Under the pieces are notes generated by a model. It was not told the origin of the DNA, made no database searches, and saw only the letters and a program-made list of their open reading frames with translations. Of a stretch of 64,000 bases of DNA, positions 8,248-17,747 are shown piece after piece. This DNA comes from an uncultured Acidobacteriia bacterium (lineage in GTDB: Bacteria; Acidobacteriota; Terriglobia; Bryobacterales; Bryobacteraceae). The first letter of the stretch is position 1. Each line of letters begins with the position of its first letter. The translations under genes were made by a program, and so were the position numbers. The DNA is taken from assembly GCA_903851195.1 (NCBI GenBank), contig CAINNJ010000033.1:186001-250000 (forward strand), given 5' to 3'.

Positions 8248-9538
8248 GCAGGTTCTCCGCGTGGACCGGCACCGTGACGCGCACCAGCGCGCCGCCGTTT
8301 TCGCCGAGATATTCAATGGTTCCGTTCATCAGTTCCGCCCGTTCGCGCATGGAAACCAGGCCCAGGCCCTTCTGCTGCGTGCTGCCAAAGCCGGAGCCTT
8401 CATCTTCAATTTCCAGCACCAGATTCTGTTCTCCGAAGCGAAGGCGAACCGCCGCGCATTTCGAGCCGGAGTGGCGGGCCACATTGGTGAGCGCTTCCTG
8501 CATCACGCGGTAGAGGTGGATGGAAAGCTCACGATCCAGAGGACGCGCCTCGCCGGACTTTTCATAGCGGATTTCAATACCTGTCTGTCTTTCGAAATTG
8601 GGCAGGTAGACGTCGAGCGCGCTTTCGAGACCGATCTCGTCGAGCACCACGGGATGCAGAGCGTGAGACAGCGAACGCACTTTATCGAGAGTAGTCTGGA
8701 CGATTTCGCGCACTTCGAGAAGCGTCTGCCGGTCCGGCCGCTGCAGCATGGCGCCAATAGCCGTGAGGATCTGGCCGAAATCGTCGTGCAGTTCCCGCGA
8801 GATGGAGCGCAGGGTGGTTTCCTGCATGGTGATCAGCTGGCGGGCCAGTTCGCTGCGGCGTTCCGAAAGGATCGCCACGCGATCAAAGAGGCGCCGGTTG
8901 TAGTTGACGAGATAGAGACTGCTCAGCACAATCACGACCAGCATGGCAGCCAGGAAGACATAGACGTTGCGTTCGACGCCGGAATAGAGTTGTTCGGTGC
9001 GGGCGGCGGCGGCCTGCTCGCTTTCGTTGTTCTGGACAAGCAGACGCGCGACGGCGCTGCTGAGCGCGGCTTGGCGGGCCTGCAGCGACAGGCGGATCTG
9101 GGCGCGCGCTTCGTTTTCCGAAGACAGGGAGAAGATGCGGTCCAGCGCCTCCCAGAACTGGCGGAAGGCGTCGGCCAGGAAGCGGCGCTGTCCGGGTGTG
9201 CGGTCGGCCAGCGCGACTTTCTCTTCGCGGCTGAGGGCGTCTTCCAGGTCGCCGCGAATGCGCCGGAACTGCGGCTGCCAGGCGCTGAGGGGGTACGATT
9301 CCCCGGGATTCAGTTCCGTATCGAGCATGTCGCGCATGGTGAGGCCCAGGCCGTTCAGGCCATTCTGGATGCGCAGAAGCAGCAGAGTATCCGTGCGGTT
9401 GCGGTCGATGGTGTGCGCCTGCAGTTCGCGCAGGCTGCGCAGTTGCAGGATGGTGTAGCCCGAGTAGACGCCCACGGCGAGCAGAGTCACGGCGAGGCCG
9501 GCCAGCAAGCGAAGCGTGGGGGAGGATCGGGTGTTCAA
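8240..9538 (-). CDS. NarX/DegS-type sensor histidine kinase
   Basis: A membrane sensor of 432 residues. TM1 (about 9-30) and TM2 (192-212) enclose a ~160-residue helical periplasmic domain resembling four-helix-bundle (CHASE3-like) sensors. A HisKA_3 dimerisation domain follows, with phospho-accepting H251 in ISRELHDDFGQ. The HATPase domain has an N box (QEALTNVARHS) and G boxes (EDEGSGFG, GLGLVSMRERA). The start is TTG at 9538 without a clear Shine-Dalgarno; it is kept because TM1 begins right after it. The gene overlaps the response regulator downstream by 8 nt. The signal sensed is unknown; nearby cytochrome genes suggest a respiratory or redox cue, which is inference. Confidence 0.93.
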   Translation of the reverse strand: MNTRSSPTLRLLAGLAVTLLAVGVYSGYTILQLRSLRELQAHTIDRNRTDTLLLLRIQNGLNGLGLTMRDMLDTELNPGESYPLSAWQPQFRRIRGDLEDALSREEKVALADRTPGQRRFLADAFRQFWEALDRIFSLSSENEARAQIRLSLQARQAALSSAVARLLVQNNESEQAAAARTEQLYSGVERNVYVFLAAMLVVIVLSSLYLVNYNRRLFDRVAILSERRSELARQLITMQETTLRSISRELHDDFGQILTAIGAMLQRPDRQTLLEVREIVQTTLDKVRSLSHALHPVVLDEIGLESALDVYLPNFERQTGIEIRYEKSGEARPLDRELSIHLYRVMQEALTNVARHSGSKCAAVRLRFGEQNLVLEIEDEGSGFGSTQQKGLGLVSMRERAELMNGTIEYLGENGGALVRVTVPVHAENLHA

Positions 9539-9672
9539 GGGTTAGCTGCCGGATTGTCCGCCGCGGGCCGGGCGGATCTCAATAGTATGTTTCTATTATT
9601 GTCCCGGCAGCGGGGCAGGTTGTAGTATCGGGGATACTCGCCTGGCTCCGGTCTTAAACTCTGGTCAATCTT

Positions 9673-12336
9673 GTGTTCTGGCTCATCGTTCTGGCAATCC
9701 TCAACATCGCGTACGTGGCGGCACTGCCCGCCGCGAGCCTCTTCTACGTGGCGAATATCCTGTTGCATCTGGTGCTCAGCGGGGCCGCCGCGGCGTGGCT
9801 TTGCTGGCAGTGGCGCCGCAGCGGGAAGGTGATTCCGCTGGCTGCGGCGTCGCTGCTCGGGGTGTATCTGATTGCGCGCGGCGCCACCAGCGACCACCGT
9901 GTGGCGCTGTGGATCCATATCGCGCTGGGCGTGATCGGGCTGCTGATGCTGGTGCCGCGGGCGCGAACGCTGCTGGTGACGCTCGGGCTGATCGCGGTTA
10001 CGCTGCGATTCGGACGGCCGGAAGAACACATTCAAAACCCGCGCGTTCCGCCGATGTCGATGGCGGAAGAGGGCGCGGGACCGAAGTCGCCGTTCTGGCC
10101 GTCTTCGGCGCGCACGAATACCGGCGGGCTGATTCCTTCGGACTTCTTCATGGATTCGAAGGCCTGCGGGGAGTGCCACAAAGATATCTACGACCAGTGG
10201 AAGGGTTCGATGCACCACTGGGCTTCGTTCAACAACAAGGTCTATCGCGCGTCGATTCTGCACATGCAGGAACTGAGCGGCACGCAGGGCAGCAAGTGGT
10301 GCGCGGCGTGTCATGACCACGCGGTGTTTTTCAACGGCCGCTTCGAGAAGCCGATCAAAGAACAACTGGAAACCGAAGAGGCGCAGAACGGTCTGGGTTG
10401 CGTGTCCTGCCACTCGATTGTGCATGTGGACAGCTCGATGGGGAACTCCGGGTTCACCATCATGTATCCGCCGCTGCACCGCCTGGCCTCCAGCAAAAAC
10501 CGTTTAATCCGCAAGGCCGGGGATTTCCTGACGTACCTGAATCCCGAACCGCATAAGCGGACGTTCATGCAGCCGTTCATGCGCACGGACACTTCCGAGT
10601 ATTGTTCCGCCTGCCATAAGGTTCATCTGGATGAGCCGGTGAATCACTACCGCTGGATCCGCGGGTTTAACGAGTACGACAACTGGCAGGCGAGCGGCGT
10701 TTCCGGGCAGGGCGCGCGGTCGTTTTACTACCCGCCGAAGTCGCAGGGTTGCGGCGATTGCCACATGCCGCTGGTGAAGTCGCAGGACGCGGGGAACAAG
10801 GCCGGCATGGTGCATTCGCACCGGTTTCCGGCGGCGAACACGGCGATCCCGTTCGCGAATAACGACGCCGCGCAACTGGCGGAAGAAGTGAAGTTTCTGC
10901 AGTCCGGCTTCATGACCGTCGATCTGTTCGCGGTGTCGCAGGTGGACGACAGCAAGCCGCAGGTGCAGACGAAGCGCGCGGGCAGCGAAAACGTCCCGAC
11001 GTCGCAATCCATGTTCGGCGTGGGCGAGGAGTCGGATCAGAACGGGCCGGTGGTGATCCGGGATCCGGGCAAGATCATGGCACCGCTGAATGCGCCGGGC
11101 GTGGCGCTGCAGCCGGGCTCGAACGTGCGCGTGGACGCGGTGGTGCGCACGAAAAAGATCGGGCATTTCTTCCCCGCCGGCACGGTGGACGCGTACGACG
11201 TCTGGCTGGAGTTTCAGGCGCGCGACGCGGCCGGGAAGATTCTGGCATGGAGCGGCCGGGTGGATGACGACGGCAAAGGGCCGGTGGACAAAGGCGCTCA
11301 CTTCTACAAGTCGTACCAGCTCGATGGCGAAGGCAATCCCATCAACAAACGCAATGCGTGGCAGACACGCAGCGTGTTGTACGTTCGGCTGATTCCGCCG
11401 GGCGCGGACGATACGGTGCACTTCCGGCTGGCGATTCCCAAAGACGCGGTGGGCCCGGTCACGCTGGAAGCGAAGCTGAATTACCGGAAATTTTCGAATT
11501 ATCTGACGAAGTTCGCGTTCGCGGGCGTGCCGAAATCGGGTCTGGCCGGGGTGTCGTTCGACAGCCGGGAGTACGCGTTCGATTCCGCGCCGGTGCCGAA
11601 TATGCCGATCGTCTTAATTGCCTCGGCGAAGACGCAGGTGCCGCTGGGCGAGCCGCACTGGGCGCCCGTGGTGAGGAAACAGGACCGCGAACGCTGGAAC
11701 GACTGGGGCATCGGGCTGCTGCTGCAGGGCGATCTGAAGGGCGCCGAGTACGCGTTCAATCGCGTGACGGAAGCCGATCCCGGCTATGCGGATGGATGGC
11801 TTAATGTGGGCCGCGCGCTGATTCAGGAAGGCGAAACGGAGCGGGCGCGTCCCTACGTGGAAAAAGCTCTGCACCTGCAGCCGGGTCTGGCGCGCGGCGA
11901 GTTTTTCCTCTCGCAAATTCAGAAGGCGGCGGGCGATTACGAAGGCGCGCTGCGGAGCCTTACCGCCTGCACGGCGCAGTATCCGCGGGACCGCGTGGCC
12001 CTGAATCAGATGGGGCGCGTCTATTTTCTGCAGAAGAAGTATGCCGAAGCCGCCCGCCTGTTCGAGCACACCCTGACGGTGGACGCCGAAGACGTGCAGG
12101 CGCACTACAACCTGATGCTCTGTTACCGCGGCATGGGCCAGAACGACCTGGCGGAGCGGGAGCGGAAGCTGTTTCTGCGCTTCAAGGCCGATGAATCGGC
12201 GCAGGCGCTGACGGCGAAGCCCCGCCTGCTCAATCCGGAAGACAACAATGAAAGACAGTCGATTCACGATCACGTTTCTGACTACGCCGGCGCTGGCGGT
12301 TTTGCTCACGGTGCTGCTCGCGTCGCTGCACGGTAA
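9673..12336 (+). CDS. membrane-anchored five-haem cytochrome c with C-terminal TPRs
   Basis: An 887-residue protein with a GTG start; an in-frame TAA at 9655 limits upstream extension. The N-terminus has about four transmembrane segments (3-43, 54-70, 77-94, 98-111). A cytochrome c554-like region follows with five CXXCH sites: CGECH 165-169, CAACH 210-214, CVSCH 243-247, CSACH 311-315 and CGDCH 360-364. A beta-rich middle and TPR repeats (about 680-860) complete it. It probably carries electrons on the periplasmic face while the TPRs dock partners. The 3' end overlaps the next gene by 89 nt in a different frame, an unusually long overlap. It lies divergent from the two-component operon. Confidence 0.9.
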   Translation: MFWLIVLAILNIAYVAALPAASLFYVANILLHLVLSGAAAAWLCWQWRRSGKVIPLAAASLLGVYLIARGATSDHRVALWIHIALGVIGLLMLVPRARTLLVTLGLIAVTLRFGRPEEHIQNPRVPPMSMAEEGAGPKSPFWPSSARTNTGGLIPSDFFMDSKACGECHKDIYDQWKGSMHHWASFNNKVYRASILHMQELSGTQGSKWCAACHDHAVFFNGRFEKPIKEQLETEEAQNGLGCVSCHSIVHVDSSMGNSGFTIMYPPLHRLASSKNRLIRKAGDFLTYLNPEPHKRTFMQPFMRTDTSEYCSACHKVHLDEPVNHYRWIRGFNEYDNWQASGVSGQGARSFYYPPKSQGCGDCHMPLVKSQDAGNKAGMVHSHRFPAANTAIPFANNDAAQLAEEVKFLQSGFMTVDLFAVSQVDDSKPQVQTKRAGSENVPTSQSMFGVGEESDQNGPVVIRDPGKIMAPLNAPGVALQPGSNVRVDAVVRTKKIGHFFPAGTVDAYDVWLEFQARDAAGKILAWSGRVDDDGKGPVDKGAHFYKSYQLDGEGNPINKRNAWQTRSVLYVRLIPPGADDTVHFRLAIPKDAVGPVTLEAKLNYRKFSNYLTKFAFAGVPKSGLAGVSFDSREYAFDSAPVPNMPIVLIASAKTQVPLGEPHWAPVVRKQDRERWNDWGIGLLLQGDLKGAEYAFNRVTEADPGYADGWLNVGRALIQEGETERARPYVEKALHLQPGLARGEFFLSQIQKAAGDYEGALRSLTACTAQYPRDRVALNQMGRVYFLQKKYAEAARLFEHTLTVDAEDVQAHYNLMLCYRGMGQNDLAERERKLFLRFKADESAQALTAKPRLLNPEDNNERQSIHDHVSDYAGAGGFAHGAARVAAR

Positions 12337-13909
12337 GGCCGCGGAGAGCGGAGCGGTTCCGGTCCGCTTCACCGATGTGACGGCGGCGGCGGGCATCCGG
12401 TTCACCCACAACGCGGGACGCACGGGCAAGAAGTGGCTGCCGGAAACGATGGGCTCCGGCGTGGCGTTTTTCGACGCGGATGGCGACGGTAAACTGGACG
12501 CCCTGCTGCTGAACGGCAAGGACTGGATTGCGCGCGGCCGGCACACCACGGCGGCTCTTTACAAGGGCAATGGCGGCACGTTCACGGACATCACGAGGGG
12601 CAGCGGTCTCGATATCGAAATCCACGGCATGGGCGTCGCGGTGGGCGATTACGATAACGACGGCCGGGACGATCTCTACATCACCGCGGTGGACGGCGAT
12701 CACCTGTTCCACAACGAAGGCGGCGGGCATTTTCGGGATGTGACGAAGGACGCCGGAATTCAGAACGCGCGTTTCGGATCGAGCGCCGCGTGGCTGGATT
12801 ACGACCGCGACGGCAAGCTGGACCTGTTTGTCTCGAACTACGTGCAGTGGACGGCGGAGGGCGATTTGTGGTGTTCGCTCGACGGTTCGGCGAAATCGTA
12901 CTGCACGCCGGAATCGTACAAGGGGTCGTCGGCGAAACTGTTCCACAACCTGGGCAACGGCAAGTTCGAAGACGTTACGGACAAAGCCGGGCTGGGCGAG
13001 GCGAACAGCAAATCGCTGGGCGTGGTGGTGTTCGATTACAACGCCGATGGCTGGCCGGATATCTTCGTGGCGAACGACACGCAGCCGAACAAGCTGTATC
13101 GGAACCTGGGCAACGGGAAGTTCAAAGAGGAAGGGCTGGCGGCCGGGGTTGCCTTCGGTGAAGACGGCGTGGCGCGCGGGGCGATGGGCGCGGATTACGC
13201 GGATTACGACCGGTCCGGCCGGCCCCATCTGGCGGTGGGGAACTTCGCCAATCAGATGATCGGGCTGTATCACAACGAGGGCAACGGGCTGTTTGTGGAT
13301 GAAGCGCCGCGGTCGGCCATCGGGCGCGCGTCGCTCCTGAGCCTGACGTTCGGGCTGTTCTTTTTCGATTACGATCTGGACGGGCTGCCGGATATCTTCG
13401 CGGCGAACGGGCACCTGGAAGAAGAGATCGGGCGCGTGCAGCCGAAGATCCAGTATGCGGAACTGCCGCTGCTGTTCCACAACGCGGGCGGCGGGAAGTT
13501 CGATCCCGTGCCGGCGTTCTCGAAGCCGCTGGTGGCGCGCGGCGCCGCCTATGGCGATTTCGACGGCGACGGCGATCTGGACATTCTCGTGTCCAACAAC
13601 AATGGCCCGGCGGCGCTTTACCGGAACGACGGCGGCAACCGGAATCACTGGCTGCAGCTGAAGCTGACCGGGACGAAGAGCAACCGCAGCGGCATCGGCG
13701 CGAGTGTGCGGGTAACCAGCGCGCAGGGGCGGCAGTGGCAGGCGGTGCACAGCGGGTCGAGCTACTGTTCGTCGAGCGATCTGGCGCTGACGTTCGGTTT
13801 GGGGAAAGACGCGGTGGCGGGCACGGTGGAGATCGACTGGCCAAGCGGCAAGCACCAGAAGCTGACGAATGTGAAGGCCGATCAGCGGCTCGCGGTCACC
13901 GAACAATGA
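12248..13909 (+). CDS. CRTAC1-like FG-GAP / ASPIC-UnbV protein (paralogue)
   Basis: Starts at ATG 12248 with GGAAG 8 nt upstream, 89 nt inside the preceding cytochrome frame. The 553-residue product has a signal peptide (about residues 9-30) and repeated Ca-loop blades (DADGDGKLD, DYDNDGRDD, DYDRDGKLD, DYNADGWPD, DYDLDGLPD, DFDGDGDLD). A C-terminal ASPIC/UnbV module begins near 460 (NHWLQLKLTGTKSNRSGIGA). It aligns along its length with the protein at 5975-7621, so the two operons facing away from the two-component system each encode one paralogue. Its stop overlaps the amidase start (ATGA). It is likely periplasmic; the function is not established. Confidence 0.9.
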   Translation: MKDSRFTITFLTTPALAVLLTVLLASLHGKAAESGAVPVRFTDVTAAAGIRFTHNAGRTGKKWLPETMGSGVAFFDADGDGKLDALLLNGKDWIARGRHTTAALYKGNGGTFTDITRGSGLDIEIHGMGVAVGDYDNDGRDDLYITAVDGDHLFHNEGGGHFRDVTKDAGIQNARFGSSAAWLDYDRDGKLDLFVSNYVQWTAEGDLWCSLDGSAKSYCTPESYKGSSAKLFHNLGNGKFEDVTDKAGLGEANSKSLGVVVFDYNADGWPDIFVANDTQPNKLYRNLGNGKFKEEGLAAGVAFGEDGVARGAMGADYADYDRSGRPHLAVGNFANQMIGLYHNEGNGLFVDEAPRSAIGRASLLSLTFGLFFFDYDLDGLPDIFAANGHLEEEIGRVQPKIQYAELPLLFHNAGGGKFDPVPAFSKPLVARGAAYGDFDGDGDLDILVSNNNGPAALYRNDGGNRNHWLQLKLTGTKSNRSGIGASVRVTSAQGRQWQAVHSGSSYCSSSDLALTFGLGKDAVAGTVEIDWPSGKHQKLTNVKADQRLAVTEQ

Positions 13910-15282
13910 ATCCTGTCCTGACGCTTTCCGGAACCGCGCAGGCGCGGCTGATTCGGGAAGGGCAGATCTCGTCGGAAGAACTGATTGGGGCGCACCTGGC
14001 GCGGATCGAGGAGGTGAATCCCGGCCTCAACGCGGTGGTGGAAGTGCTGCGGGAGGAGGCTCTGACGGCCGCGCGCGGGTCGGATGACCGCCGGTCGCGC
14101 GGGGACGCGGGCGGTCCGCTGGAGGGTGTTCCGTTCTCGGTCAAGGATTCAATCGAGGTGCGGGGAACGGTTTGTTCGGCCGGGACGCTCGGATACCGGA
14201 ACAACGCGAAATCCACGCGCGACGCGACTCTGGTGAGCCGGTTGCGCGGGGCCGGGGCGATTCCGCTGGCGCGCACCAATCTGCCGGATCTGCTGTTCGC
14301 TTTCGAGAGCGACAACCTGATCTTCGGGCGCACGAACAACCCGTATGACGCCACGCGGAGTTCAGGCGGATCGAGCGGGGGCGAAGCGGCGCTGATCGCG
14401 GCTTGCGGGTCGCCCTTCGGGCTGGGCAGCGACGCGGCGGGCAGCGTCCGGTTGCCGGCGCATTATTGCGGGATTGCGGCGCTCAAACCGACGTCGGGAC
14501 GCCTGCCGCGCACCGGCCATGTGCCGCCGGCGGGCGGCTGGATCGAGATGCTCTGGCAGATCGGGCCAATGGCGCGGCGGGTGGAAGATCTGTGGACCCT
14601 GATGCCGGTGCTGCTGGGTGCGGACGGGGAAGATCGCACGGTGGTGCCGATGCCGTTCGCGACGGAGCGTTCGGGCGGTCCGGTGCGGGTGGCATTCTTC
14701 ACGGATAACGGCATTCTGGGGGCGGATGCGGATACCTCGGCGGCCGTTCGCGGCGCGGCGCGTGACCTGCATGCACGCGGCTTCGAAGTGGAGGAGTTTC
14801 GTCCGGCGGGAATTGAACAGAGCTACGAACTGGAAATGAAGTTCCTCGGGGCGGATGGCGGGGACGGGCTTCGGGCGTTCGCGGCAGGGATCGGCAGTGA
14901 GCGGACGCATCCGCTGCTCGAAGGCTGGCTGGCGAAACTGGAGAAGTACCGGACGGATCTGGCGGGTTTCGCGGGCTATTGGGCGGAATTGGACCGGTTC
15001 CGGAGCGAGATGTACCGCGTTCTGCGGCGCTTCGATGTGATTCTGTCGCCGGTGGCCGCGCAGCCCGCCGTGCCGCACGGGACGTCGATCGACGACAGCG
15101 TTTTCCCCGGCTTCAGCTATACGATGACGCATAATCTGACGGGCTGGCCGGCGGCGGTGGTGCGGTGCGGAACTTCGGCGGAAGGACTACCCATCGGCGT
15201 CCAGATCGCAGCCGCGCCGTGGCGGGAAGACGTGGCGTTGAGCGTGGCTTCCCTGGTCGAGGAGTCGGCAGTCGGCTGGTAA
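13906..15282 (+). CDS. amidase signature family hydrolase
   Basis: The start is the ATG at 13906, which overlaps the preceding stop as ATGA; the open frame extends upstream but reads as the neighbour's shadow. The 458-residue protein carries the complete amidase-signature triad: Lys80 (PFSVKDS), cis-Ser156 in GGSSGGE, and nucleophile Ser180 (GSDAAGSVRLP). Family members hydrolyse amides, carbamates or fatty-acid amides; the substrate here is not predictable. No signal peptide is visible, so it is probably cytoplasmic. Its position between two secreted multihaem cytochromes in one operon is odd and suggests a shared physiological cue more than direct interaction. Confidence 0.92.
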   Translation: MNPVLTLSGTAQARLIREGQISSEELIGAHLARIEEVNPGLNAVVEVLREEALTAARGSDDRRSRGDAGGPLEGVPFSVKDSIEVRGTVCSAGTLGYRNNAKSTRDATLVSRLRGAGAIPLARTNLPDLLFAFESDNLIFGRTNNPYDATRSSGGSSGGEAALIAACGSPFGLGSDAAGSVRLPAHYCGIAALKPTSGRLPRTGHVPPAGGWIEMLWQIGPMARRVEDLWTLMPVLLGADGEDRTVVPMPFATERSGGPVRVAFFTDNGILGADADTSAAVRGAARDLHARGFEVEEFRPAGIEQSYELEMKFLGADGGDGLRAFAAGIGSERTHPLLEGWLAKLEKYRTDLAGFAGYWAELDRFRSEMYRVLRRFDVILSPVAAQPAVPHGTSIDDSVFPGFSYTMTHNLTGWPAAVVRCGTSAEGLPIGVQIAAAPWREDVALSVASLVEESAVGW

Positions 15283-15294
15283 CCTGAAGAGGTT

Positions 15295-17484
15295 TTGGGT
15301 CTCCCCTTCGCTCGGGCCGCGTTTTTTGGCGTTTTTCCTCTGGTTTTGTCGTTATCGGGAGGCACTTACACCGACTCGAAAGAGTGCGCCGCCTGCCACT
15401 CCGCAATCTACAAAAAGTACCAGCGAACCGGCATGGCGAGATCCTTCTCGCGTCCGTCGCCGGAAAACATGGTGGAGAACTTCCGCGCCGGCAACCTCTA
15501 CTACCACGAAGCGAGCGACACCTGGTATGAGATGACGGAGCGGGACGGCAAGTACTTCCAGCGCCGTTTCCAGAAAGGCCCGTTCGGCGATGAGCGGAAC
15601 GTGGATATCAAGTCCATCGACTACGTGATGGGCTCCGGAAATCACGCGCGCACCTACCTGCACCGGACGCCGGAGGGTACGCTCTCGGAGTTGCCACTCT
15701 CCTGGTATGCCGAGAAGGGCGGTTCCTTGGCGATGAGCCCGGGCTACGACAATCCGCGGCATCCCGGCTCGCGCCGGCCCATCGGGTACGACTGCATGTT
15801 CTGCCATAACCAATACCCGAAAGTCACGCCGGTGGAAGACCGTTTCGGCGACCCGCCGGTGTTTGCGGGAGAACTGCCGGAGGGCATCGATTGCCAGCGG
15901 TGTCATGGTCCCGGCGGCGAGCACGTGGCGAGCGGCGGCGCGGCGGCGAAGATCGTGAATCCCGCGCGGCTCACCGCGGACCGGCAGATGGAAGTCTGTC
16001 TGCAATGCCATCTGGAGCCCGACAGTTTTCGCCCGACCCTGAATTTTAAACGTTACGAGCGGGGGTCTTTTTCCTACACGCCGGGCGAGCCGCTGGCGGC
16101 GTTCATGAGCCTTTTCGACACGCCGCAACCCGCGGGTGGCGACCGGTTTCAGATTGCGGGCGCGGCGTGGGAACTTCGCGGGAGCGCCTGTTTTCTGAAG
16201 AGTCAGGGCGCGCTGGGCTGCACCACGTGCCATGATCCGCATGAGGAACGGCACGCTTCAGAGTCCGCAGAAATGTACAACGACGTTTGTCAGTCCTGTC
16301 ACGCGCGCACGAACCGGGTGGCCGGCCATCCGTCGAACGCCGGGGACTGCATTGGCTGCCACATGCAGAAACGGCGCACGCAGGACGTGGTCCATGTGGC
16401 GATGACGGACCACCGGATCCGTCGACAGCCTCTGCCCGGGGATTTGCTGGCGGCGTTCGCGGAAATCGGCAGCCTTGCACCGCCGCCCGGTGCGGCGTAC
16501 CCGTACTATCCAGCCACGACTGGAAACCTGGAAGGCGCGGTGGCGCAGGTTCGCGCGGGCGCTAATCCGGGCCTGACGGTGCCGGCGCTGGAAAAAGCGC
16601 TTGCCGCTGCGCCCGCGCGGCGTCCGGAGCCCTGGTTCGAACTGGCCGAAGCGGAAAGATCCGCAAAGAAACTGACCGCAGCGGCGCAGTCTTACCGGAG
16701 TGCCCTGCAGCGGGATCCGAACTATTTCCCTGCCCTGCTGGGTTTGAGCACACTACTCGAGGACGAAGGGCGGGATGCGGAGTCGGTCCCCTATCTGCAG
16801 CGCGCTTCGAAGGCCGCGCCCGCGGACGCGCGTCCCTGGGCGGTGCTGGGCAAAGCCCACGAAGCGCTGGGGCGGAAGGCCGAGGCGAAGACCGATTTCA
16901 CCAAGGCCGCGCAACTGGATCCGGACAATCCGGACGGGCAAAACGGGCTGGGTATTCTGCTGGCCGAAGAACAGGATATACCCGACGCGGAGGCTTGTTT
17001 CCGGGAGGCCGTGCGGATTCAGCCCAATCACGCGGGCTCGCATGCCAATCTGGCCCGAATTCTCGCCGCGAAACAGGACCTTCCCGGAGCCTTGACGGAA
17101 TACAGCCTCGCGACGCATCTGGCTCCGGAGGATGCCGGTATCCGGTTCGACTACGGTTCCCTGCTGAATGCCGCGCGGCGGTTCGTGGAAGCCACCGTGC
17201 AACTGGAAGCGGCGGTGTCCGCGAACCCGGGCCACGCGGAAGCCCACGCGCTCCTGGGTAATTTGCGGGAACGGGAAGGGCGTACTGAGGACGCGCTGGC
17301 CGAGTACCGGGCGGCGGTCCGGCTTCGTCCGGAAGCGCTGCGGGCGCAACTGGATCTGGGCGCGGTTCTGCTGAAACAGGGGGATCGGGCGGGCGCGATT
17401 TCCCACCTGAAGCTGGCCGCGGCAGACCCGGCACTGCGTCCGCTCGCGCTGCGCCTGCTCTCGGCAGCGGCGGCAGCCCGGTAA
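15295..17484 (+). CDS. seven-haem secreted cytochrome c with C-terminal TPRs
   Basis: The TTG start at 15295 is supported by GAAGAGG 2-8 nt upstream and by the signal peptide that begins there (AAFFGVFPLVLSLSGG). Of 729 residues, the first ~360 hold seven CXXCH haem sites: 31, 167, 200, 235, 309, 332 and 352 (CAACH, CMFCH, CQRCH, CLQCH, CTTCH, CQSCH, CIGCH). Residues about 430-720 are TPR repeats (KAAQLDPDNPDGQNGLG and similar). The layout resembles the octahaem/c554-type periplasmic cytochromes with TPR tails common in Acidobacteria. It is the last gene of the 9673-17484 operon and is followed by a likely terminator. Confidence 0.9.
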   Translation: MGLPFARAAFFGVFPLVLSLSGGTYTDSKECAACHSAIYKKYQRTGMARSFSRPSPENMVENFRAGNLYYHEASDTWYEMTERDGKYFQRRFQKGPFGDERNVDIKSIDYVMGSGNHARTYLHRTPEGTLSELPLSWYAEKGGSLAMSPGYDNPRHPGSRRPIGYDCMFCHNQYPKVTPVEDRFGDPPVFAGELPEGIDCQRCHGPGGEHVASGGAAAKIVNPARLTADRQMEVCLQCHLEPDSFRPTLNFKRYERGSFSYTPGEPLAAFMSLFDTPQPAGGDRFQIAGAAWELRGSACFLKSQGALGCTTCHDPHEERHASESAEMYNDVCQSCHARTNRVAGHPSNAGDCIGCHMQKRRTQDVVHVAMTDHRIRRQPLPGDLLAAFAEIGSLAPPPGAAYPYYPATTGNLEGAVAQVRAGANPGLTVPALEKALAAAPARRPEPWFELAEAERSAKKLTAAAQSYRSALQRDPNYFPALLGLSTLLEDEGRDAESVPYLQRASKAAPADARPWAVLGKAHEALGRKAEAKTDFTKAAQLDPDNPDGQNGLGILLAEEQDIPDAEACFREAVRIQPNHAGSHANLARILAAKQDLPGALTEYSLATHLAPEDAGIRFDYGSLLNAARRFVEATVQLEAAVSANPGHAEAHALLGNLREREGRTEDALAEYRAAVRLRPEALRAQLDLGAVLLKQGDRAGAISHLKLAAADPALRPLALRLLSAAAAAR

Positions 17485-17511
17485 CCGGGAATTCCAAATT
17501 CAGGATGACGC

Positions 17512-17572
17512 GAAGCCGCCCGGAGGGACAGGTCCCTCGGTTCCCGGCGGACGGCGGGCTTCTTTTGTTTTT
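17512..17572 (+). terminator. candidate intrinsic terminator after the cytochrome operon
   Basis: GAAGCCGCC (17512-17520) pairs, with one bulge, with GGCGGGCTTC (17553-17562). An inner hairpin GAGGGAC-AG-GTCCCTC lies within, and TTTTGTTTTT follows directly. It sits 28 nt after the seven-haem gene stop. Confidence 0.6.
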
Positions 17573-17718
17573 GATTACAACTATTTACGGCCGGAGAGTC
17601 GCGTGAGGCCCGAAGCGGGAAGGTTCTTCGCGTTTTCATATTCCGCGACAAGCCTCCGAATGAAGTTTTAAAGTTCACGGTTACTGCGAGGAAGTTCAAT
17701 ATTTTCTATCGTTTAGGC

Positions 17719-17747
17719 TTGCACGTAACGCGCTGATCATATATTCT
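17719..17747 (+). promoter_or_regulatory. sigma-70 type promoter for the TonB receptor gene
   Basis: TTGCAC (17719-17724) and TATTCT (17742-17747) are separated by exactly 17 nt in an AT-rich patch. The implied start site near 17754 leaves a leader of about 210 nt before the ATG at 17967. I see no riboswitch that I recognise in that leader. The stretch 17573-17718 holds nothing recognisable. Confidence 0.55.
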
